From: Peptococcaceae bacterium
GTDB taxonomy: Bacteria; Bacillota; DSM-12270; Thermacetogeniales; Thermacetogeniaceae
Direction of reading: 5' to 3'
Length of the DNA stretch: 5,109 bases
Assembly: GCA_003132605.1 (NCBI GenBank)
Contig: PKYJ01000031.1
Location: 287-5,395, forward strand
A program made the position numbers and the translations under genes. The notes under the pieces were generated by a model, which did not search any database, was not told where the DNA came from, and saw only the letters and a list, made by a program, of their open reading frames with translations. How positions within the stretch are numbered: the first letter of the stretch is position 1; the number at the start of each line of letters is the position of its first letter. Positions 1-5,109 of the stretch are shown piece after piece.

Positions 1-1382
1 CCGAACAGGTCCGCAAAATTGGCCGCCGCCGTCAGACCGGCGTATACCGCCGCGGAGGTGAAGCTGAAGACCCCCCGGCGCTCCTCCCAGAGGTCATAAC
101 TCTCCAATGGCAGTTTCCATACCGGGTGGCGGTAGCGCTCCAGGAAATCGGCCGCCCGCCGGATCATGTCATGGTAGAATGGCTCCATCTGGGCAGAGTC
201 CCGGTAGAGAGCGTAGTGCTGCCACATGGCATAGAGCACCAGGGCGGTCTCATCCTCCTGGATCGGCAACTGCGGCTTGCCGTCCCGCACCCAGGGAAGC
301 CAACTGGAACCCATGGTGCCGTCGGCGTTGTATTTGTGAAAGTAGTAGCCCCCCTCGGACAGTATCCGTGTACAGATTCTGAAGAACTGCAGCGGGATCT
401 CCGGATATCCCGCCTTGTCCAGGCCAACAGCGATCAGCGCCCCGTCCCGGGTCCACATGTAACTGTAGTGATCGCGTGCGGTCATCAGGATGTCGGTGTC
501 GTTGGCCGCCAGGATCGCCCCCCGGTTGTCGCACTGGGTACGCACCACCAGCAGGCTGCGCTTGAACAGGCTGCTGACCTTGACCGGCAGGTCGGCAAAA
601 TCCCAGTCTTGCCTGTGAACCCATCCCTTCCAGAAGCTGGCAGTCTCCTCCAGGAGCGCCGCCGGCCCTTGTTCGAGCACCAGGTGGTTGAGGCCCTGCA
701 CCTGTTGAAAGTCCTCGCCCATGGCGATCCAGTACCAGAGATCCTCCGTCGCCCCGGGCTCCAGTCGCAGTTCGAAACTGATGGAACTATCCACTGAACC
801 GTGGGCAATCGGATTGCCCTCCAGCCACCCGTCCTCGGCGTCCCGCCAGGTTCCCTCGGCAGAGCCGAAGCGCTTCAGGCCGGTGGCATACTGGAAGATC
901 CCCCTGCCCTGGCCCAGCCCATTGATCAGAAAGCACCGGTTGCGCTTATAGTGGTAGACGACGTGCAGGGCGGGATCGTACAGGGCGGTATCCCCCACGT
1001 CAAAACCGCTCAGGGAAAAATCGTGATTGAAAAAAACGCGGATCGTCCGTTGCTTGCCCTCCAGGTTTGTTATCTTCATGAGGCGCAAAAAAAGATCATG
1101 CCGGTAATGCACTCCGTCCTGCAACTGCAAACTCAACCCCATGGCCGAGTTCTGCCCATCCACCAGGGTCACCAGGGTGTCCTCCCGGTAGCCGAGGTTC
1201 TTGTACCAGGACACTTCGTCCATCCAGGAGAAGTGCCCGTCATCCCAGAAACCGATGCCGCAGCGATGCCCGGCGATGTGGTTGTCCATCCCCACCACCG
1301 GATAAAAGAAGTCCCGCATGTTCATGCCGTGATCAAAATTGATCAGCACGTTGCCGTTGCCCAAGACCAGATCCCTTGGCAT
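1..1382 (-). CDS. GH15 family glucoamylase-like glycoside hydrolase, 3' end outside window
   Basis: The minus strand is open for 460 codons from ATG 1382 to the window edge. Known bacterial GH15 enzymes hydrolyse alpha-glucosidic bonds from non-reducing ends (glucoamylase, glucodextranase, some trehalases), with an N-terminal beta-sandwich followed by an (alpha/alpha)6 barrel. Visible signatures are MPRDLVLGNGNVLINFD at the start, HYSYMWTRDGALIA (W310, R312, D313), SSWLPWVRDG, IQEDETALVL (about 374-383) and YDLWEER (429-435). In the last, E433 aligns with the general acid of fungal glucoamylase. The catalytic base should lie in the unseen C-terminal part. I chose the start at 1382 because AGGGAG lies 9 bases upstream and bacterial homologues typically begin MPR.(L/I).(L/V)GNG. 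An in-frame ATG at 1442 would add 20 residues but has no Shine-Dalgarno sequence. No signal peptide is seen, so the enzyme is probably cytoplasmic. It is divergent from the DUF4912-GH57 pair. Glucoamylase versus trehalase specificity cannot be settled from sequence. Confidence 0.9.
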   Translation of the reverse strand, partial: MPRDLVLGNGNVLINFDHGMNMRDFFYPVVGMDNHIAGHRCGIGFWDDGHFSWMDEVSWYKNLGYREDTLVTLVDGQNSAMGLSLQLQDGVHYRHDLFLRLMKITNLEGKQRTIRVFFNHDFSLSGFDVGDTALYDPALHVVYHYKRNRCFLINGLGQGRGIFQYATGLKRFGSAEGTWRDAEDGWLEGNPIAHGSVDSSISFELRLEPGATEDLWYWIAMGEDFQQVQGLNHLVLEQGPAALLEETASFWKGWVHRQDWDFADLPVKVSSLFKRSLLVVRTQCDNRGAILAANDTDILMTARDHYSYMWTRDGALIAVGLDKAGYPEIPLQFFRICTRILSEGGYYFHKYNADGTMGSSWLPWVRDGKPQLPIQEDETALVLYAMWQHYALYRDSAQMEPFYHDMIRRAADFLERYRHPVWKLPLESYDLWEERRGVFSFTSAAVYAGLTAAANFADLF

Positions 1383-1391
1383 TGCGAAGCG

Positions 1392-1397
1392 CTCCCT
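1392..1397 (-). promoter_or_regulatory. Ribosome binding site deciding the GH15 start
   Basis: On the minus strand AGGGAG lies 9 bases before ATG 1382. The alternative upstream ATG at 1442 has only AT-rich sequence without a purine-rich motif before it. This supports the shorter protein beginning MPRDLVLGNG. Confidence 0.6.
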
Positions 1398-1453
1398 GTA
1401 TGCAAATACTTTTGTGAAATAATCGAACTTGGCTTTGGACATAATACAAAAGT

Positions 1454-1464
1454 GCCAAATTGGC
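1454..1464. repeat. Small dyad in the divergent GH15/DUF4912 intergenic region
   Basis: GCCAAATTGGC is an 11-base perfect dyad (GCCAA-A-TTGGC) between the two divergent genes, so it is well placed to act as an operator. It is short and could be chance. I see no convincing sigma-70 or sigma-54 promoter pair for either gene in the 170-base region 1383-1552. Confidence 0.3.
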
Positions 1465-1514
1465 GCCTGTAATTAATCTTTCCGGTCAGTACTGAAAATA
1501 CTCCTCAGAGGAAA

Positions 1515-1532
1515 GGCGCCAGTCAGGGCGCC
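1515..1532 (+). promoter_or_regulatory. GC hairpin just upstream of the DUF4912 ribosome binding site
   Basis: GGCGCC, AGTCAG, GGCGCC gives a 6-bp all-GC stem with a 6-base loop. It ends two bases before the Shine-Dalgarno sequence AAAGGAGG (1535-1542). A third GGCGCC is at 1462-1467 and could pair alternatively. The position in the 5' leader suggests an effect on translation or mRNA stability, but no known riboswitch class is recognised. Confidence 0.4.
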
Positions 1533-1534
1533 CG

Positions 1535-1542
1535 AAAGGAGG
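1535..1542 (+). promoter_or_regulatory. Strong Shine-Dalgarno sequence for the DUF4912 gene
   Basis: AAAGGAGG is a near-perfect anti-16S match, 10 bases before ATG 1553. It fixes the start of the membrane-anchored DUF4912 protein. Confidence 0.8.
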
Positions 1543-1552
1543 AAGTTGTAGC

Positions 1553-2461
1553 ATGGCCCTGAGTGATCTGCTGCTGCTGGCAGCAATTGTATTGGTACTG
1601 GCGATTTTAGGTGCAGGAGGCTATATCTTAATGTTTAGAAAGCGGTTCTCTTTTTTGAAACGGCCCTATCCCGAAACGGGGGTACGGCTTTCCAAGCGCT
1701 TGGGCATTCCAGCCGAGGCTCCCGCGGATAATTGGGAAGTGGGAAGTGGGCGGGTGCCCGCTTCAGCGGGCGCGGAAGTGGGAATAGAAGGCACTGTCTC
1801 CACCAATGCCAACGAGAATCTCACCTCTCACATCATAGATCACACCCCTCAAATGACCACCATGGAGATCGCCGGGGAGTTTCCGGTTGGGGGATACGAG
1901 CCGTCTGCTGTCCTGCCCATCCCCTGGTCGTACGGTGAGTGCAAGATCACCGCTTTAGTACGGGACCCGTACTGGCTGTTTGCCTACTGGGAGATCGACG
2001 AGGCCAAGCGGGAGGAGATCGCCCGGCGCTACGGCTACCAGGCCTGGGATGAGTCCTGGCCGGTGCTGCGTGTCTATGACGCAACCAATCTCTACTTTTT
2101 TGACAGCAGGCATTATACGGAGATCTCCATCAACGATTATGCCAATAACTGGTATATTCGAACCGGCCAGCCAAACAGCACTTTCTGCATCGAGCTGGGC
2201 CGGGTCCGCCCGGATGGGTCCTACATTTTTCTGGCCCGCTCCAACTTTGTGAGCACCCCCCGCGACCAGATCTCCGAAGTGATCGACGAGGAATGGCTGC
2301 TGCTTCCGGAATACGCTACCCGGCTCTACCGGCGGATCGGCGGCATCTATCCCGGGCCCAGTTCGCCCGGATTAATTGGGCCTGCTGAATATATCAGTTC
2401 GCCCGGATTTGTGGGACCGGGTGGACCTAGCGGCGGGATCAGTTCGCCGATGAAGTGGTAG
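1553..2461 (+). CDS. Membrane-anchored DUF4912 domain protein
   Basis: The protein has 302 residues. Residues about 5-28 form one hydrophobic segment (LLLLAAIVLVLAILGAGGYI), followed by basic RKRFSFLKR. This suggests a single N-terminal anchor with the rest in the cytoplasm. A low-complexity linker (about 45-120) leads to a DUF4912 domain (about 122-250). Its hallmarks are PIPWSYGECKITALVRDPYWLFAYWEI, the LRVYD strand and FLARSNFVSTPR. DUF4912 has no established biochemical activity. The tail (about 264-302) is rich in Gly, Pro and Ser and repeats SSPG(L/F)(I/V)GP. The start is fixed by AAAGGAGG 10 bases upstream. The GH57 branching enzyme gene begins 39 bases downstream, so the two are probably cotranscribed. 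A role in tethering or regulating alpha-glucan enzymes is an inference from context, not a known function. Confidence 0.88.
   Translation: MALSDLLLLAAIVLVLAILGAGGYILMFRKRFSFLKRPYPETGVRLSKRLGIPAEAPADNWEVGSGRVPASAGAEVGIEGTVSTNANENLTSHIIDHTPQMTTMEIAGEFPVGGYEPSAVLPIPWSYGECKITALVRDPYWLFAYWEIDEAKREEIARRYGYQAWDESWPVLRVYDATNLYFFDSRHYTEISINDYANNWYIRTGQPNSTFCIELGRVRPDGSYIFLARSNFVSTPRDQISEVIDEEWLLLPEYATRLYRRIGGIYPGPSSPGLIGPAEYISSPGFVGPGGPSGGISSPMKW
1736..1784 (+). repeat. Direct repeats flanking a hairpin inside the DUF4912 linker
   Basis: GAAGTGGGAA occurs at 1736-1745 and again at 1775-1784, 39 bases (13 codons) apart and in frame. Between them is a strong hairpin: GCCCGC, loop TTCA, GCGGGC (1756-1771), extendable by two further pairs. 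The region encodes the Gly/Ala/Ser/Val-rich linker between membrane anchor and DUF4912 domain. It may be an in-frame insertion or simple slippage expansion; no known repeat family is recognised. Confidence 0.45.
2359..2448 (+). repeat. Short direct repeats encoding the Gly/Pro/Ser tail of the DUF4912 protein
   Basis: The 15-mer CAGTTCGCCCGGATT occurs at 2359-2373 and 2395-2409, 36 bases (12 codons) apart. The shorter CAGTTCGCC follows at 2440-2448. The encoded peptide repeats SSPGLIGP / SSPGFVGP / SSP. Spacing is a multiple of three, so frame is preserved. This suggests a flexible tail that expands or contracts by slippage. Confidence 0.6.
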
Positions 2462-2500
2462 TACCATCCGACTTCTGTTACGAAAGGATTGGTTCCTTAA

Positions 2501-4138
2501 ATGACCCAGGGTTACCTCGCAATGGTCTTGCACGCTCACCTGCCCTATGTACGCCATCCGGAGCACGAGCACTTCCTGGAAGAGAGATGGTTTTACGAAG
2601 CGGTTACCGAGAGCTACCTGCCGCTGCTCTGGGTTTTTGAAAGACTGCTGGAAGACAACGTGGACTTCCGGCTAACCTTCAATCTCTCCCCTACCCTGAT
2701 CGCCATGTTCAATGACGATCTTTTGAGGCAGCGCTATGTTCGCCATCTGGAGATGCTGAACGAACTGGCGGAGCGGGAGGTGGAACGCACCAGGCACCAG
2801 CCGGAATTTCAGGCCACCGCCCTGATGTACCGCGACCTCTTCTCCCGGGCGCGCTACCTGTTTACGGAAAAGTATCACTGGGACCTGACCGGCGCTTTCA
2901 AGCGGATTCAGGACTCCGGCAAGGTGGAGATCATCACCACCGGAGCGACCCATGGCTATTTCCCGCTGCTGGGCGTGCAGCGGGAGGCAGTCTACGCCCA
3001 GGTGGCAGTAGCGGTGCAGTACTACGAACGCAACTTCGGGCGGCCTCCGTCAGGGTTCTGGCTGCCGGAATGCGGCTACCATCCGGGGGACGACCGGATC
3101 CTGAAAAAATTCGGCATTAAATACTTCCTGGTGGAGAGCCACGGTCTGCTGCACGCCTCCCCGCGACCGAAGTACGGCTATTATGCGCCCGTCTATACAC
3201 CGGCAGGGGTCGCCGCCTTCGGCAGGGACATAGAATCATCCAAGCAGGTGTGGAGCGCCAATGAGGGCTACCCGGGCGATTTCGACTACCGTGATTTCTA
3301 CCGGGATATCGGCTACGACCTGGATCTGGACTATATCGGGCGCTACCTGCCCGAGGGCTGGATCAGATCCCACACCGGGTTCAAGTATCACCGGATCACC
3401 AGACTTTCAGACTGCAAAGAACCCTATAACAGGAACGACGCCATGGAGAAGGCCGCCCTGCACGCCGGCAACTTCATGTTCAACCGGGAGAAACAGATCG
3501 AATGGCTGGCCGCCATCTTCGACCGTCAGCCGGTAGTGGTGGCGCCATACGACACCGAGCTGTTCGGGCACTGGTGGTTCGAGGGGCCGCAATGGCTGGA
3601 CTTCCTGTGCCGCAAGATTTACTTCGACCAGAAGACCTTCGCCATGATCACCCCGGGCGAATACCTGGGGATCTATCCCTGCAACCAGGTCTCCGTCCCC
3701 TCAGAATCCAGTTGGGGCTGGCAGGGTTACCACGAGGTCTGGCTCAACGGCGCCAACGACTGGATCTGGCGGCATCTGCACAAGGCAGCCGAGCGGATGG
3801 TGGAGTTGGCGAACAACTTCCCCGAGGCTGAAGGCGACCTGCGGCGCGCTCTCAACCAGGAGGCCCGGGAACTGTTGCTCGCCCAGAGCAGCGACTGGCC
3901 CTTCATCATGAAAACCGGCACCATGGTGGAATACGCCAAGCGGCGCTTTGAGACTCACATCTCCAACTTTACCAGGCTTTACGAGGAGATCAGATACAAC
4001 CGGATCGACGTGGGCTGGCTCGGTTGGCTGGAGCAGCAAGATAACCTGTTCCCGGAGATCGACTACCAGGTGTACCAGAGCCGCCACCTGGGAGAACTAC
4101 CCGGTACCCTCTCCCAGCGTGTATCCGTCTCTGCCTAA
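2501..4138 (+). CDS. GH57 family 1,4-alpha-glucan branching enzyme (DUF1957 type)
   Basis: The protein has 545 residues, usual for GH57 branching enzymes. These cut an alpha-1,4 glucan chain and transfer it to an O-6 position, forming the alpha-1,6 branches of glycogen. Family signatures in order are HAHLPYVRHPE (11-21), GATHGYFPLL, FWLPECGYHPG with predicted nucleophile E190, APYDTELFGHWWFEGP with predicted acid/base D351, and WPFIMKTGTMVEYAKRR in the C-terminal helical DUF1957 part. The ending LFPEIDYQVYQ is also typical. All expected catalytic residues are present, so the enzyme looks intact. There is no signal peptide, so it is cytoplasmic. ATG 2501 is preceded by AAAGGA (2483-2488), 12 bases away, slightly long; the N-terminus matches the family start. 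It lies 39 bases after the DUF4912 gene, probably the same operon. GH57 4-alpha-glucanotransferase or amylase activity is possible but the DUF1957 architecture favours branching. Confidence 0.92.
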   Translation: MTQGYLAMVLHAHLPYVRHPEHEHFLEERWFYEAVTESYLPLLWVFERLLEDNVDFRLTFNLSPTLIAMFNDDLLRQRYVRHLEMLNELAEREVERTRHQPEFQATALMYRDLFSRARYLFTEKYHWDLTGAFKRIQDSGKVEIITTGATHGYFPLLGVQREAVYAQVAVAVQYYERNFGRPPSGFWLPECGYHPGDDRILKKFGIKYFLVESHGLLHASPRPKYGYYAPVYTPAGVAAFGRDIESSKQVWSANEGYPGDFDYRDFYRDIGYDLDLDYIGRYLPEGWIRSHTGFKYHRITRLSDCKEPYNRNDAMEKAALHAGNFMFNREKQIEWLAAIFDRQPVVVAPYDTELFGHWWFEGPQWLDFLCRKIYFDQKTFAMITPGEYLGIYPCNQVSVPSESSWGWQGYHEVWLNGANDWIWRHLHKAAERMVELANNFPEAEGDLRRALNQEARELLLAQSSDWPFIMKTGTMVEYAKRRFETHISNFTRLYEEIRYNRIDVGWLGWLEQQDNLFPEIDYQVYQSRHLGELPGTLSQRVSVSA

Positions 4139-4159
4139 TTTTCGAAATCAGAGGAGAGT

Positions 4160-4197
4160 AGCAAAAATGGGTGTCTTCACAGGCTCCCATTTTTGCT
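4160..4197 (+). terminator. Stem-loop terminator after the DUF4912-GH57 operon
   Basis: AGCAAAAATGGG (4160-4171) pairs perfectly with CCCATTTTTGCT (4186-4197), a 12-bp stem with a 14-base loop, beginning 22 bases after the GH57 stop. The T-rich part lies within the 3' arm rather than after it, so it is not a textbook intrinsic terminator and could also be a 3' stabilising element. The near-symmetrical A/T arms would work on either strand. Confidence 0.65.
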
Positions 4198-4224
4198 GTC
4201 TCAGAGCTTTCGATCTACCACAGA

Positions 4225-4287
4225 TGGCAAATTATATTGCCATGGCAAAATGTTTTGCCATTTTGGAAAACTCCAGGACTGGCAAAA
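4225..4287. repeat. Array of TGGCAA(A) palindromes, possible operator cluster
   Basis: Two 18-base dyads abut exactly: TGGCAAATTATATTGCCA (4225-4242) and TGGCAAAATGTTTTGCCA (4243-4260). Their junction forms a third palindrome, TTGCCATGGCAA (4237-4248). A lone TGGCAAAA follows at 4280-4287. That makes five copies of one half-site in 63 bases. CAAAATG (4246-4252) can alternatively pair with CATTTTG (4259-4265), so the hairpins are mutually exclusive. This could be a multi-site operator, an RNA structure, or the remnant of a mobile element end. It matches no operator I recognise and lies in the AT-rich segment upstream of the truncated activator. Confidence 0.6.
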
Positions 4288-4313
4288 GCAGTACCCGGCG
4301 TATTACAATATAA

Positions 4314-4355
4314 AAGAATCTTTGATTCTTATTTCCTCGGGCATAAAGCCCGAGG
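4314..4355. repeat. Two tandem hairpins upstream of the truncated activator
   Basis: AAGAATC-TTT-GATTCTT (4314-4330) is a 7-bp stem with a 3-base loop. Four bases later CCTCGGGC (4335-4342) and GCCCGAGG (4348-4355) form an 8-bp, GC-rich perfect stem around ATAAA. Neither is followed by a T-run on either strand, so they are not classic terminators. They could be a structured leader or RNA, or debris of an inserted element. The whole stretch 4139-4379 has no credible gene. Confidence 0.5.
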
Positions 4356-4379
4356 TATTAAACAAGGTAGATCTTTTGA

Positions 4380-4955
4380 AACTTTGTGCGGCGCCTTGGT
4401 GAAATGCTGGAGAACCGGGTGGACGTCCGGGTGATTGCAGCCACCAGCCGCGACCTCCAGCAACTGATCACCAACGGCAGCTTCCGGGAGGACCTCTTCT
4501 ACCGCCTCAACGTCATCCCCATCCATCTTCCTCCTTTAAGAAAGCGCAAGGAAGAGATCCCCACCCTGGCCTGGAACTTCATCAGCAAGTTCAACCAGCG
4601 ATTGGGCAAAGGCGTGACTTCCATATCCAACGCCGCCATGGAACGGCTCAAATCCTACGACTGGCCCGGCAACGTGCGTGAGCTTGAGAACGCCATCGAG
4701 CGGGCAGTCAACCTGACCTCGGGGCCGGAGCTCGAGGCGTCCCATATCCTGTTGCCGGAAACTGCCGCCAGGATCGGAAACCGGAGTGATTTTAAAAGAG
4801 CGGTGGCCGAGGCCGAGCGGGAAGCCCTGCTTGACGCCCTACATAGAGGTGGCAGCATCCGCAAGGCTGCCAAGATCCTGGGCGTCTCCCATACCACCGT
4901 GATCAACAAGATCAAGCGTCACGGCCTGTCCGGCAATCCCACCATTCCGTGGTAA
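4380..4955 (+). pseudogene. 5'-truncated sigma-54-dependent transcriptional activator (AAA+ and Fis-type HTH)
   Basis: Only the C-terminal part of a bacterial enhancer-binding protein remains. From about 4380 the frame reads NFVRRLGEMLENRVDVRVIAATSRDL, starting in the segment that normally follows Walker B. Numbering from codon 4386, arginine fingers R34 and R40 lie in FREDLFYRLNVIPIHLPPLR, sensor II R98 in WPGNVRELENAIERAV, and the Fis-type helix-turn-helix in RKAAKILGVSHTTVINKIKR (159-178). Walker A, the GAFTGA sigma-54 contact loop and Walker B are all absent, and a TGA at 4377-4379 closes the frame. Neither GTG 4386 nor ATG 4404 has a well-placed Shine-Dalgarno sequence. The fragment is about 63% GC, unlike the sequence just before it. 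If it were expressed, it could bind DNA but not hydrolyse ATP. It is most simply a deletion or insertion remnant; its original receiver or sensor domain is unknown. Confidence 0.85.
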
Positions 4956-4988
4956 AAAAACTTTCCACTACGAGTCAGGAAGTTCTTT
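4955..4988 (+). terminator. Weak stem-loop after the activator fragment
   Basis: The A-rich left arm ending CTTTCC (to 4966) pairs with GGAAGTTCTTT (4978-4988) across an 11-base loop, with one bulge and one mismatch. It begins at the stop codon of the activator fragment and its 3' side is T-rich, so it may be the original terminator of that gene. It is imperfect and could instead be an upstream activator dyad for the promoter about 30 bases further on. Confidence 0.35.
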
Positions 4989-5020
4989 GAAAAACCGGCA
5001 AGAGGGGGCGCTGGGAAAAC

Positions 5021-5036
5021 TGGCATGGAAATTGCA
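5021..5036 (+). promoter_or_regulatory. Sigma-54 (-24/-12) promoter
   Basis: TGGCATGGAAATTGCA matches the sigma-54 consensus TGGCAYG-N4-TTGCA at every defined position. GG is at 5022-5023 and GC at 5034-5035, exactly 12 bases apart. Transcription would start near 5047 and read into the gene beginning at 5082, with a leader of about 35 bases. Such promoters need an AAA+ activator bound upstream; the only one in view is the truncated copy at 4380-4955. Confidence 0.85.
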
Positions 5037-5081
5037 GAGTATTATAAACAAATAAATCTTTGTACCGGGGAGGCGCCACCG

Positions 5082-5109
5082 ATGAGTAAGTTGACTGTAG
5101 GAGTGCCGC
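5082..5109 (+). CDS. Start of an unidentified gene under sigma-54 control
   Basis: ATG 5082 is preceded by GGGGAGG (5067-5073) with an 8-base spacer, and lies about 35 bases after the predicted sigma-54 start point. Only nine codons are visible: MSKLTVGVP. This is too short to identify. A (V/I)GVP start would fit alanine dehydrogenase or transhydrogenase-alpha type proteins (usually GVPKE), but that is a guess and many other families are possible. Confidence 0.7.

Noticed and set aside
1383..1442. A 20-residue N-terminal extension of GH15 from ATG 1442.
   Set aside because: No Shine-Dalgarno sequence, and the family's usual N-terminus starts at the internal ATG 1382, which does have one. The extension cannot be completely excluded.
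126..1472. Two long plus-strand open frames (126-797 and 801-1472) opposite the GH15 gene.
   Set aside because: They are antisense shadows of a high-GC coding region; the minus strand carries unmistakable GH15 motifs throughout.
1515..1552. A c-di-GMP (GEMM) riboswitch in the DUF4912 leader.
   Set aside because: The conserved GEMM core sequences are absent; only a simple GC hairpin is present.
4225..4260. Two possible sigma-54 promoters within the palindromes (TGGCA...TTGC).
   Set aside because: The GG and GC dinucleotides are 13 bases apart in both (4226/4239 and 4244/4257), one more than sigma-54 tolerates well. They arise from the palindrome, and the true promoter at 5021 has the correct 12.
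4139..4380. A MITE or insertion sequence with defined ends.
   Set aside because: TTTTCGAAAT near 4139 and CTTTTGAAAC near 4373 are only loosely similar and in direct rather than inverted orientation, and no target-site duplication can be defined.
4171..4434. Small plus-strand open frames across the AT-rich island (for example 4171-4434 and 4193-4402), one ending in a stretch resembling KPEVLNKVDLLKL.
   Set aside because: No ribosome binding sites, no recognisable domain, and they run through the terminator stem and palindromes and overlap the activator fragment in the wrong frame. The LLK-like stretch hinted at the missing activator part, but the residues do not line up.

Overview
The window looks like a chromosomal segment of a Gram-negative bacterium with about 60% GC in its genes. 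The combination of a DUF4912 protein next to a GH57 glucan branching enzyme, a sigma-54 activator gene and a near-consensus -24/-12 promoter suggests Desulfuromonadales (Geobacter/Pelobacter-like). That assignment is an inference from gene content; there is no rRNA or other marker.

Layout. Positions 1-1382 (minus strand) hold most of a GH15 glucoamylase-like gene whose 3' end lies outside the window. A 170-base divergent intergenic region follows, with a small dyad, a GC hairpin and a strong ribosome binding site. On the plus strand come a membrane-anchored DUF4912 protein (1553-2461) and, 39 bases later, a complete GH57/DUF1957-type 1,4-alpha-glucan branching enzyme (2501-4138). The last two genes are probably one operon, closed by a strong stem-loop at 4160-4197.

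From about 4139 to 4380 is a 240-base gene-free stretch, only about 39% GC in its last 180 bases, packed with palindromes. Among them are two abutting 18-bp TGGCAA...TTGCCA dyads plus a further half-site, and two compact hairpins. It ends abruptly at about 4380 in the 3' part of a sigma-54-dependent AAA+ activator (to 4955). That fragment has the arginine fingers, sensor II and Fis-type helix-turn-helix, but no Walker A, GAFTGA loop or Walker B. It is best read as a 5'-truncated pseudogene. Downstream lies a near-perfect sigma-54 promoter (5021-5036), then a ribosome binding site and the first nine codons of another gene (5082 onward).

Function. GH15 (removal of glucose from alpha-glucan ends) and GH57 (making alpha-1,6 branches) point to a storage glycogen / alpha-glucan locus. 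DUF4912 is a domain of unknown function that I recall near such genes; here it sits on the cytoplasmic side of a single membrane anchor. The right end is unrelated regulatory material. The broken activator may once have driven the adjacent sigma-54 promoter, but this is only inferred from position. I find no CRISPR array, tRNA, rRNA or recognisable transposase.
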